The notes under the pieces: model-generated
The model's input: only the letters and a program-made list of their open reading frames with translations
Database searches by the model: none
Told to the model about the DNA's origin: nothing
Shown: positions 44,419 through 51,634 of the stretch, in pieces
How the letters are laid out: every line of letters starts with the position of its first letter
Position numbering within the stretch: position 1 is the first letter of the stretch
Assembly: GCA_927910885.1 (NCBI GenBank)
Contig: CAKMOD010000077.1
Span: 1 to 62,212, forward strand
Origin: an uncultured Prevotella sp.
Lineage (GTDB): Bacteria; Bacteroidota; Bacteroidia; Bacteroidales; Bacteroidaceae
Length of the DNA: 62,212 nucleotides
Direction: 5' to 3'
Translations under genes and position numbers: made by a program

Positions 44419-44508
44419 ATGCCAAACGGAAAGAAGAAAAAGGGACACAAGATGGCTACGCACAAGCGTAAAAAGAGATTAAGAAAGAACAGACATAAGA
44501 GCAAGTAA
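44419..44508 (+). CDS. 29-aa highly basic protein, possible ribosomal protein
   Basis: The product starts MPNGKKKKGHKMATHKRKKR and 18 of its 29 residues are Lys, Arg or His. The MATHKRKKRLRKNRHK pattern recalls the AURKAIP1/COX24 motif of bS22/mS38-type small ribosomal proteins. I recall near-identical ORFs in this position in Bacteroidales, but the ribosomal role is inference. It lies 42 nt after HU. Confidence 0.75.
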   Translation: MPNGKKKKGHKMATHKRKKRLRKNRHKSK

Positions 44509-44567
44509 GCCCCAAGGCTGAAAGACTTATAACTGACTTTCAAAAATATGGCGGGGCGTGTCATCGC

Positions 44568-44625
44568 AATATACTTCTCTTCCCTGGAAGTGCGACGGCA
44601 GGTTCCGCATTTTTATTTTATCTAT
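44568..44625 (+). other. Possible structured leader or weak terminator before rng
   Basis: The stretch ending GGTTCCGCATTTTTATTTTA can pair GGAA with TTCC or TGCG with CGCA just before a T-rich run. It may attenuate readthrough from HU into rng or form an RNase-sensitive leader. The pairing is short, so the call is weak. Confidence 0.3.
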
Positions 44626-44694
44626 ATGTATCTTTTAGCATAGTTCATGATAACATATATAATAGCTAAAAGATTTGTATAACAAACGAAGAAG

Positions 44695-46266
44695 ATGACA
44701 AGCGAAGTAATTATTGATGCCCAACCGAAAGAGATTTCGATAGCGCTGCTCGAAGACAAGCGACTGGTTGAATACCAGCGTGAGCCAAGAGAAGCCAGTT
44801 TCTCGGTTGGAAACATCTACGTGGCAAAGGTTAAGAAACTGATGCCAGGGCTTAACGCCTGCTTTGTAGATGTAGGTTATGAGCGTGACGCCTTTCTTCA
44901 TTATCTTGACTTAGGGAGCCAATTCAACTCCTATGCTAAGTATCTGAAACAGGTTCAGAGCGACCGCAAGAAACTTTATCCCATTCAGAAAGCCACTCGC
45001 CTACCCGACTTGCAAAAGGACGGAACAGTTCAAAACACACTGCAGGTAGGACAAGAGGTGATGGTACAGATTGTTAAAGAACCCATTTCCACCAAAGGAC
45101 CTCGCCTTACAGGCGAAATATCATTCGCTGGCAGATTCCTGGTGCTTATACCATTCGGGCATAAAGTTAGCGTATCTTCTAAAATCAAAAGCGGAGAAGA
45201 ACGTGCACGCCTCAAACAGCTCATACAGAGTATTACGCCAAAGAATTTCGGTGTAATTGTCCGTACTGTAGCTGAAGGAAAGCGCGTAGCAGAGCTTGAC
45301 GCTGAGATGAAAGTCCTACTGAGCCGTTGGAATGAAGCAATCACAAAACTGCAGAAAACGCAGGAACGCCCTCAACTTGTTTTTGAGGAGACTGGACGTG
45401 CTGTTGCTATGCTGCGTGACCTCTTCAATCCAACCTACGAAAACATCTACGTCAACGACGACGAGATTTGCACTGCCGTTCGACACTATGTCTCTCTAAT
45501 AGCCCCTGAAAAGGCGGGCATTGTGAAGAAGTACACTGGTAAGGTGCCAATCTTTGACAACTTTGACGTTACGAAGCAAATTAAATCAAGCTTCGGCAAG
45601 ACCATAAACTATGGTCATGGCTGCTACCTCATCATCGAACACACAGAGGCAATGCACGTTGTAGATGTGAATAGTGGAAACAGAACGAAAGAAAAAGCAC
45701 AGGAACAGAATGCTCTTGACACTAACCTTGGTGCTGCCGACGAGTTAGCCCGCCAGCTTCGACTGCGTGATATGGGTGGAATCATTGTCGTTGACTTTAT
45801 CGACATGAATCTTGCTGAAGACCGCCAGATGCTGTATGAGCGTATGTGTAAGAACATGCAGAAGGACCGTGCACGTCACAATATCCTTCCATTGAGCAAG
45901 TTCGGACTTATGCAGATTACTCGCCAGCGTGTACGTCCAGTGATGGATGTGGATGTAGATGAGAACTGCCCTACTTGTTTCGGTAGTGGTAAAATTCGTT
46001 CAAGCATTCTTTTTACCGATCAGTTGGAGCGTAAGATTGACCGATTGGTTAATAAGGTTGGCGTAAAGAAATTCTATTTGCACGTTCACCCATACGTTGC
46101 AGCTTACATTAACAAGGGTCTTATTTCCTTGAAGCGTAAGTGGCAAATGAAGTATGGTTGGGGTGTAAATATCATTCCTTCACAGAAACTTGCTTATTTG
46201 CAGTATGAGTTCTATGACGCAAAACAGCAGTTCATTGATATGAAGGAACAGAACGACAAATCCTGA
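44695..46266 (+). CDS. rng: Ribonuclease E/G family endoribonuclease
   Basis: RNase G-type enzyme (523 aa) cutting single-stranded RNA in rRNA maturation and mRNA decay. An S1 RNA-binding domain lies at about 38-125 (GNIYVAKVKKLMPGLNACFV, with a longer than usual insert). The catalytic Mg2+ sites are HVVDVNSGN (about 320-328) and IIVVDFIDM (about 363-371). The zinc-link is CPTCFGSGK, which tetramerises the enzyme. There is no C-terminal degradosome scaffold, so it is RNase G-like. A terminator at 46314 ends the unit. Confidence 0.95.
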   Translation: MTSEVIIDAQPKEISIALLEDKRLVEYQREPREASFSVGNIYVAKVKKLMPGLNACFVDVGYERDAFLHYLDLGSQFNSYAKYLKQVQSDRKKLYPIQKATRLPDLQKDGTVQNTLQVGQEVMVQIVKEPISTKGPRLTGEISFAGRFLVLIPFGHKVSVSSKIKSGEERARLKQLIQSITPKNFGVIVRTVAEGKRVAELDAEMKVLLSRWNEAITKLQKTQERPQLVFEETGRAVAMLRDLFNPTYENIYVNDDEICTAVRHYVSLIAPEKAGIVKKYTGKVPIFDNFDVTKQIKSSFGKTINYGHGCYLIIEHTEAMHVVDVNSGNRTKEKAQEQNALDTNLGAADELARQLRLRDMGGIIVVDFIDMNLAEDRQMLYERMCKNMQKDRARHNILPLSKFGLMQITRQRVRPVMDVDVDENCPTCFGSGKIRSSILFTDQLERKIDRLVNKVGVKKFYLHVHPYVAAYINKGLISLKRKWQMKYGWGVNIIPSQKLAYLQYEFYDAKQQFIDMKEQNDKS

Positions 46267-46313
46267 ACAAACTACTAAGTCGTTAGATAAAACGAAAGGT
46301 TTACAACATTAGT

Positions 46314-46354
46314 AATCCGCTACCTATGATATACAAGGTGGCGGATTTCTTTTT
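46314..46354 (+). terminator. rng terminator
   Basis: Stem AATCCGCTACCT (46314-46325) against AGGTGGCGGATT (46336-46347) with one wobble, then TCTTTTT. Confidence 0.85.
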
Positions 46355-46440
46355 AGCTCAACTTTTATTTTTCATAAAGGCATAGACATCAAACCTAACA
46401 AACAGCTAATTTGTCAACATTTTTCTCCTACTCTATTTTT

Positions 46441-46610
46441 ATTGAGCCTTAATTGCATTCGAATTAACGCCTAATTGGCTTCTTAAAGATGCCCTTTTGA
46501 GGTCTTACTAACGCCCTTTTGAAGCCTAACTAAGCAACTTTAACAAACCAACTTTGTAACTATCTAATAACAAGAGAGTTACAAAGGAACGTAAAACTGT
46601 GTTTTTAAGC
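46441..46610 (-). repeat. Family 1 array, copy E (minus orientation)
   Basis: On the minus strand, modules occupy 46542-46521, 46520-46499, 46498-46477, 46476-46455 and a partial 46454-46441. Cores are TAAAGTTGCTTAGTTA, AAAAGGGCGTTAGTAA, AAAAGGGCATCTTTAA and AATTAGGCGTTAATTC. The upstream domain keeps GTAAC 40 nt before module 1 and the CAGTTTTA landmark, but the far ATTACAAAA end is not recognisable. Confidence 0.8.
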
Positions 46611-46663
46611 ACCATTAAGAGGATTAAAGGACTGAAAAATGTTAAGTATTTTCATAACAACAA

Positions 46664-46703
46664 AACGCCCTCACTTGTCATCATTCAGACAAGTGAGGGC
46701 GTT
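46664..46703 (-). terminator. Bidirectional terminator of the GH13/editing operon
   Basis: Perfect 16-bp stem AACGCCCTCACTTGTC (46664-46679) against 46688-46703. T-rich on both strands. Confidence 0.85.
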
Positions 46704-46726
46704 GTTTTTATTGATAGAGAAATGAA

Positions 46727-47194
46727 TTAAGCAGAAATTACCTTAAAGCGAATGCGGAAAGTGCGCTTTTGCTCGTCCCAATTAGTCCCTAACATTTCAA
46801 AACGACCAACCTGAGCCGTTGAACGAACGTGCTTGCCAATACAAAGACAAACGTCAAAATCACCAATACGAACCAGACGCAACATCTCTGAAGCATCTTC
46901 TGGGAGTTTATCAATCGAAACACCCTCAGGGATATTATTGCGGTCGACCATTTCAAAAGTTACGGGCAAGTCTTCAGCAATCAGACGATTCATCTCATCC
47001 TCTATCGTCTTTTCCTCTTTACGATCAGGCTTATGATCAAGGATGAAAGTCATCTTGCTCTTCTTCCGTTCGATGTGAGCATTGTTGCTGCGCTCTGTGC
47101 CAAACATACGAATCATCACCTGATTCAGCAGGTGTTCTGCCGTATGAGCTGGAGGAAACTCCTCTTTGTTATGCGAATTCAATACGTAATCCAC
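46727..47194 (-). CDS. Alanyl/threonyl-tRNA editing-domain (SAD) protein
   Basis: A free-standing second-additional-domain protein (155 aa) predicted to hydrolyse mischarged tRNA, like AlaX. The zinc-binding pair is visible: HTAEH (residues 17-21) and CIGKH near residue 130, matching the HxxxH and CxxxH motifs. It lacks the N-terminal domain of larger AlaX forms, so tRNA specificity is uncertain. It starts 3 nt after the stop of the GH13 gene and must be cotranscribed with it, an odd functional pairing. Confidence 0.85.
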   Translation of the reverse strand: MDYVLNSHNKEEFPPAHTAEHLLNQVMIRMFGTERSNNAHIERKKSKMTFILDHKPDRKEEKTIEDEMNRLIAEDLPVTFEMVDRNNIPEGVSIDKLPEDASEMLRLVRIGDFDVCLCIGKHVRSTAQVGRFEMLGTNWDEQKRTFRIRFKVISA

Positions 47195-47197
47195 AGC

Positions 47198-48892
47198 CTA
47201 CTTTTTTATATTAAACTTATAAATTCTACCATAGTTTGCCTCAACATCTAATGCAACCTGACCATCACGCTTCAAGTCTACAACCTTTGTAAAGCCTGAA
47301 AGTAAGTCGGTCATTTCCACTTCCTTTTCTGGAATACCGAGGAAGTCGAATGCATGAGCAGGGATAGTGACATTGATTTGTACTCGTTCTTGGTCGAAGT
47401 TAGCAACAACTAACAACACTTCATCGTCTGCCTTACGTAAGAAAGCAAACTGTTTATGAGGATTAAACTGGTGGCTCTGCTGGTTGACATACATTAAATC
47501 GAAGGTCAGTCCCTCACGAACAGCTTTCTCACGATTACAGAAACGGAGAAGTCCTTGATAGACCAGTGAGAGTTTCTTCTCATCTGTTGTCAAAGCATCA
47601 CGATTAAAGAAGCCTTTATAGATAGCATCACTCGTCCAATAATCAAAGATTGTTGAGCGACCATCTTGTCCAGAGAATCCTTCCTTGTCCATTCCTCTTT
47701 CGCCAAATTCCTGTCCAGCATATACCATAACGGGATTCTGTTGAAGCAGAGCAGACACAATCATACCAGGAACTCCCTTCCAAGGATTACCCGCAAAGAA
47801 ATCAGAAGCAATACGCTGCTCGTCATGATTCTCAAGGAAATAGAGCATGTGATCACGTATATCGTCAACCTTTTGCCACTCATACGTAATAGAAGAAGCA
47901 GGATGCTCGTCGCACATCACCCCACGAACACAGTCGTACATTCCCACCTTGTCATAGAGATAGTCGAAACCTGACTCAACATACATACGATATTGATTAG
48001 GATCATAGACCTCACCAATAAATATCATCTCAGGATAACGCTCCTTAACCTGCTGTGTTGCGTATGCCCAAAACTCATGTGGAACCATCTCAGCCATGTC
48101 ACAGCGAAAGCCATCAACACCCTTTCCTGCCCAGAAAAGAAGAATATCAGTCATCTTCTTCCATGTAGAAGGGAGAGGATGAAAGTGGTAGCTTCTGCCG
48201 CCTGCATCACAATAGTCTACACCATAGTTTAGCTTAATGGTTTCATACCAGTCATTCTGCTGCGGGTGAGAATCGAAACGATCGTTACCAGTACACTTGG
48301 CTGGGAACTCATGATAAGCCTCAGCCTCATGAGCGTATGTATTCTCAACAACTCCAGAGAGGTCAAGCTGTTCGCCCGGACAGTAATAGAAATTGTTCTG
48401 CGCATCAAAGTGCTTTCCTGTATCATCACCTTCTCCAAGATCTTCAACACCCTGTGGCTTAGCAATGCTCTTATATTGGCGAGCAACATGATTAGGTACA
48501 AAGTCAATGATAATCTTCATACCTTCAGCATGTGTACGAGCAACTAAGGACTCAAACTCTGCCATACGTGCATCTACATCTACCGCAATATCTGGGTCGA
48601 TATCATAATAATCGGTAATAGCATAAGGCGAACCAGCACGTCCCTTTACAACACGAGGGTTCTGCATTGGTATGCCGAAGGCTGAATAGTCAGTGCATGT
48701 AGCGTGACGGATAACACCTGTGTACCAAAGATGAGTGACACCGAGGTCATGGATACGACGTAGCACATCCTTGTCGAAGTCATTCATCTTTCCTGCTCCG
48801 TTCTCTGCTAAGGTACCATTCTCCTTCTTTGTAAGATTCTTATTACCGAAAGTACGGGTGAAGACTTGATAGATAACTAATTTAGTTTTCAT
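47198..48892 (-). CDS. Cytoplasmic GH13 alpha-amylase
   Basis: Glycoside hydrolase family 13 enzyme (564 aa) acting on alpha-1,4-glucans. All four family blocks are seen: IIIDFVPNHV (region I), GFRCDMAEMV with the nucleophile Asp (region II), MIFIGEVYD with the acid Glu (region III) and FLENHDEQR with the stabilising Asp (region IV). A C-terminal beta domain follows (ending NYGRIYKFNIKK). There is no signal peptide, so it probably works on internal glycogen or imported maltodextrin. The tRNA-editing gene follows in the same unit. Confidence 0.93.
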   Translation of the reverse strand: MKTKLVIYQVFTRTFGNKNLTKKENGTLAENGAGKMNDFDKDVLRRIHDLGVTHLWYTGVIRHATCTDYSAFGIPMQNPRVVKGRAGSPYAITDYYDIDPDIAVDVDARMAEFESLVARTHAEGMKIIIDFVPNHVARQYKSIAKPQGVEDLGEGDDTGKHFDAQNNFYYCPGEQLDLSGVVENTYAHEAEAYHEFPAKCTGNDRFDSHPQQNDWYETIKLNYGVDYCDAGGRSYHFHPLPSTWKKMTDILLFWAGKGVDGFRCDMAEMVPHEFWAYATQQVKERYPEMIFIGEVYDPNQYRMYVESGFDYLYDKVGMYDCVRGVMCDEHPASSITYEWQKVDDIRDHMLYFLENHDEQRIASDFFAGNPWKGVPGMIVSALLQQNPVMVYAGQEFGERGMDKEGFSGQDGRSTIFDYWTSDAIYKGFFNRDALTTDEKKLSLVYQGLLRFCNREKAVREGLTFDLMYVNQQSHQFNPHKQFAFLRKADDEVLLVVANFDQERVQINVTIPAHAFDFLGIPEKEVEMTDLLSGFTKVVDLKRDGQVALDVEANYGRIYKFNIKK

Positions 48893-48904
48893 ACATATAA
48901 AAGA

Positions 48905-48962
48905 AAGAAAGCCCCTCCTTCGTCCCCTCCCTAATTTAAGGAAGAGGATGGAAGAGGGGTTA
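48905..48962 (-). terminator. GC-rich hairpin after fabD
   Basis: On the minus strand, CCCCTCTTCC pairs with the GAAGGAGGGG stretch across a loop of about 25 nt, followed by CTTTCTTTC. It probably separates fabD from the GH13 operon. Confidence 0.5.
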
Positions 48963-48984
48963 TTCGCTTAATAATAATGTAGGA

Positions 48985-49869
48985 CTATACACCGTGTGCA
49001 TTAACGGTCTTGTCAATGCGACCAAGCATACCCTGCAAAGCAGCACCAGGTCCGCACTCAACGAATTCTGTAGCACCATCAGCAATCATATTCTGTGCGC
49101 TCTTTGTCCAACGTACGCTTGATGTAAGCTGAGCGATGAGGTTCTTCTGAATCTCAGCTGGATCTGTATGTGGCAAAGCATCTACGTTCTGATAAACAGG
49201 GCACTTTGGTGCATTGAATGTAGTTGCCTCGATAGCAGCCTGCAACTCATCCTTAGCTGGCTGCATCAATGGAGAGTGGAAAGCACCACCTACCTTCAAT
49301 GGCAATGCACGCTTAGCACCAGCCGCCTTCATCAACTCGCAAGCCTCATTGATACCCTCTATTGAACCAGAGATAACCAACTGACCAGGGCAGTTGAAGT
49401 TAGCTGCAACACATACCTTACCTTCTTTTGAAACAGATGCACAGATTTCCTCAACCTTCTCATCAGCCAAACCGATGATTGCTGCCATAGTACCCGGATT
49501 CTGCTCACAAGCCTTCTGCATAGCATTAGCACGAGCTGCAACGAGTTTCAAACCATCTTCAAAGCTCAACGCACCAGCTGCTACAAGTGCAGAGAACTCA
49601 CCCAAAGAGTGACCTGCTACCATATCTGGCTTGAACTCATCGCCTAAGCAAAGAGCTGAAATAACGCTATGGAGGAATACTGCAGGCTGAGTAACCTTAG
49701 TTTCCTTCAACTGCTCGTCTGTACCAGCAAACATAATCTCGGTTATCTTGAAGCCAAGAATCTCGTCAGCCTTATCAAAAAGTTCCTTTGCTAATGGGTT
49801 GTTCTCATAGAGATCCTTACCCATACCAACAAACTGAGATCCCTGTCCAGGGAATACAAATGCTTTCAT
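48985..49869 (-). CDS. fabD: Malonyl-CoA:ACP transacylase
   Basis: Loads malonyl groups onto acyl carrier protein for fatty-acid synthesis (294 aa). The active-site Ser lies in VAGHSLGEFSALVAAG (about 87-102), the His in GGAFHSPLMQPA (about 197-208), and the N-terminal FPGQGSQFVGMG is canonical. The start and promoter are duplicated 1.67 kb upstream at 51533-51602, on the far side of a nuclease gene. The copy in front of the functional gene retains TACCTTTGC at 49909-49917, so fabD should still be expressed. Confidence 0.96.
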   Translation of the reverse strand: MKAFVFPGQGSQFVGMGKDLYENNPLAKELFDKADEILGFKITEIMFAGTDEQLKETKVTQPAVFLHSVISALCLGDEFKPDMVAGHSLGEFSALVAAGALSFEDGLKLVAARANAMQKACEQNPGTMAAIIGLADEKVEEICASVSKEGKVCVAANFNCPGQLVISGSIEGINEACELMKAAGAKRALPLKVGGAFHSPLMQPAKDELQAAIEATTFNAPKCPVYQNVDALPHTDPAEIQKNLIAQLTSSVRWTKSAQNMIADGATEFVECGPGAALQGMLGRIDKTVNAHGV

Positions 49870-49930
49870 ATACTATTGAATTGTTTAATTATTAATATTC
49901 TACAGTGTGCAAAGGTACAGAAAAGAAAGG
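49861..49930. repeat. Direct repeat, proximal copy (fabD start and promoter)
   Basis: About 60-70 bp around the fabD ATG and -7 element, matched at about 92 percent by 51533-51602, including an identical run of more than 25 bases over the leader. The two copies bracket the PD-(D/E)XK gene. Confidence 0.85.
49909..49917 (-). promoter_or_regulatory. -7 element of fabD
   Basis: Minus-strand TACCTTTGC, 40 nt upstream of the fabD ATG. Confidence 0.65.
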
Positions 49931-49997
49931 AGATAGAAAAGAAACTAAGTAAAAAACACTATCTGGGTTGCATCACACTCCCCTCTCATAAATATAA

Positions 49998-51179
49998 TTA
50001 ATTTGTATTCATCTTATCTTGTACTAACTCTATTAAAGCTACTAAGTCTGCATAACCAAGTTCTATTGTAGTATATTTCCAACAATACCACCATATATTA
50101 TCATCAGTTTTCCAGCCTTCTAACTCTCTTTCCACCAATAAAGATTCACAAAAAGTCTTTACTTCTGGTATAAGTTGTTCACTTATATGATGCCTACCAA
50201 AGCCATAATATATATTCTTATTCTGAAGATTTTGTTCTATAAGTACTGCAATTTTGTAGTTTTCGCAACAAGGCAATATTATTCCTGCCTTGAGATAGTT
50301 GTCATCAGTGCTATGAGGCAACAATTCAAGAGAATTAAATTCCATTCCCAACTTATTACTCCATTCTTCAAATATTTTTTTATATGCCTCAATCATTAAA
50401 GCATCTATATAACCTGACAAGTTATCTATCGCACTCTTATTAGCTTTCAAAGCGCGAAGCTGTTCTTCTCCATTTTTATCTTCAAGTTGCAAACTTGAGG
50501 TTATAAGATTCTTAATATTTGGATCCATCTTTTTGTATTTATAATTGTTTGTCAATTGTATTAAATAAGCTTTATACTGGTAAATACCAGAAGCCAAGTC
50601 TTCCTCCTTACGTGGTATCTCTTGATAATATTCATCTAACCAGTCTATTATATCCTCTTTATAAGAAATATCAACATATTGATTAGAAAAAGAATCTTTA
50701 AATTCTCCCCAAGTCTGTTTAGATGCATGTTCATATTGTGTACGCGTAATGTAAATAATAAAAATCTTAGATAACGAATAACCAAGGCATTTACACTTTT
50801 CGATATACCTACTTAACTGTTTTGGTTGCTCTTTTGCTCCATGTATCTTATTCTCTATAATAATAGCATACTTATTATGTTCACAAATAAGACCATCAAT
50901 TCGATACCTCTCAGATGTAATCTGAGGTGAAACCACACTTTCTTCATCAAAAACGAATCTCCTATCATATCTCCTTTTTAAGAAACTAATAAAAGAATGT
51001 AAAGTAGTTTTATCCCGAAGCAGGTTTACCAATATCCGACTATGAGCATTCTCATCTGCCCAAACTTCTTCCAATAAATTAAATTTATATGGAAGTTTAT
51101 TTAATTTTTCACCTAACAACTTCGTTAGTATTAACAACTCTTTGTGACCTAATGGTCTAAACAAATTATTTGGCATCAC
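49998..51179 (-). CDS. PD-(D/E)XK nuclease-like protein (PDDEXK_4 type), inserted
   Basis: A 393-aa protein with the restriction-endonuclease-like core: RIDGLICEHNKYAIIIENKI (about 93-112) gives the catalytic Asp and the Glu-x-Lys pair. The flanks (EEVWADENAHSRILVNLLRD) match the PDDEXK_4 family often found in defence or mobile contexts. It is noticeably more AT-rich than its neighbours, has no partner methylase, and sits inside a 1.67-kb segment flanked by a duplicated piece of fabD. It was probably acquired horizontally. Function is unproven: phage defence, or a remnant of a larger system. Confidence 0.8.
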   Translation of the reverse strand: MMPNNLFRPLGHKELLILTKLLGEKLNKLPYKFNLLEEVWADENAHSRILVNLLRDKTTLHSFISFLKRRYDRRFVFDEESVVSPQITSERYRIDGLICEHNKYAIIIENKIHGAKEQPKQLSRYIEKCKCLGYSLSKIFIIYITRTQYEHASKQTWGEFKDSFSNQYVDISYKEDIIDWLDEYYQEIPRKEEDLASGIYQYKAYLIQLTNNYKYKKMDPNIKNLITSSLQLEDKNGEEQLRALKANKSAIDNLSGYIDALMIEAYKKIFEEWSNKLGMEFNSLELLPHSTDDNYLKAGIILPCCENYKIAVLIEQNLQNKNIYYGFGRHHISEQLIPEVKTFCESLLVERELEGWKTDDNIWWYCWKYTTIELGYADLVALIELVQDKMNTN

Positions 51180-51336
51180 AATATAATTCTTTTTATAATA
51201 GCAACTTTACACTTAAGCACAAATCGGTCATTAGAACACAACATTCATCTATCTTACTTTCCATATTATTTCCTAACATCTTTTTTGTCGATCAGATTAG
51301 ACTATCTTATTCACTAATGAACGACATGAGCTTGAA

Positions 51337-51423
51337 AGTTGCTGTCACTACTGTCAGCCTAACATATAACATAAACATCTTATAATGTGTATATTACAAG
51401 AAATGTTAAAAGTGACAGCAACT
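51337..51423. repeat. Inverted repeat near the edge of the inserted segment
   Basis: AGTTGCTGTCACT at 51337-51349 and its exact reverse complement at 51411-51423, with a 61-nt AT-rich loop. It may be a protein-binding site, a cruciform or the remnant end of the element that carried the nuclease gene. Confidence 0.7.
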
Positions 51424-51532
51424 AAAAACAAAATCTATTTAGGTTCTAATGATTGATTTGGATTAAAATTTAAATAAATAACATTATAATTTACCCATCA
51501 ACGAACAGAAAGCCCCACTCAGAGAAATCGAA

Positions 51533-51602
51533 TGCTTTCATATTCCATTGAAGTGTTTAATTATTAATATTCTACAGTGTGCAAAGATACTGAAAGAAAG
51601 GA
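51533..51602. repeat. Direct repeat, distal copy (ghost fabD start)
   Basis: Matches 49861-49930 with about five mismatches and one gap. It retains TATCTTTGC on the minus strand (51581-51589), so this orphan promoter probably transcribes into the nuclease segment. Confidence 0.85.
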
Positions 51603-51634
51603 AATAATGAAGAAATATTCTCTAAAATAGAACA

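Larger units (their letters stand above)
46267..46726. other. 460-bp convergent gap with two terminators and family 1 array
   Basis: No gene is seen. In order: rng terminator (46314-46352), array E (46441-46610) and the terminator of the opposing operon (46664-46703). Confidence 0.7.
51180..51634. other. 455-bp gap: long inverted repeat and duplicated fabD start
   Basis: No normal gene is seen. It contains a 13-bp perfect inverted repeat (51337-51349 against 51411-51423) and the distal copy of the fabD start (51533-51602). The copied ATG at 51539 now opens only a 16-codon frame, MKAFDFSEWGFLFVDG. Confidence 0.65.

Noticed and set aside
49998..51179. Complete restriction-modification system
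   Set aside because: No methyltransferase or specificity gene lies beside the PD-(D/E)XK gene; the neighbours are fabD and a DUF4153 membrane protein.
51533..51602. Phage attachment site pair (attL/attR)
   Set aside because: The flanking repeats contain mismatches and no integrase or other mobility gene lies between them, so site-specific integration is not supported; recombination or a lost element is as likely.
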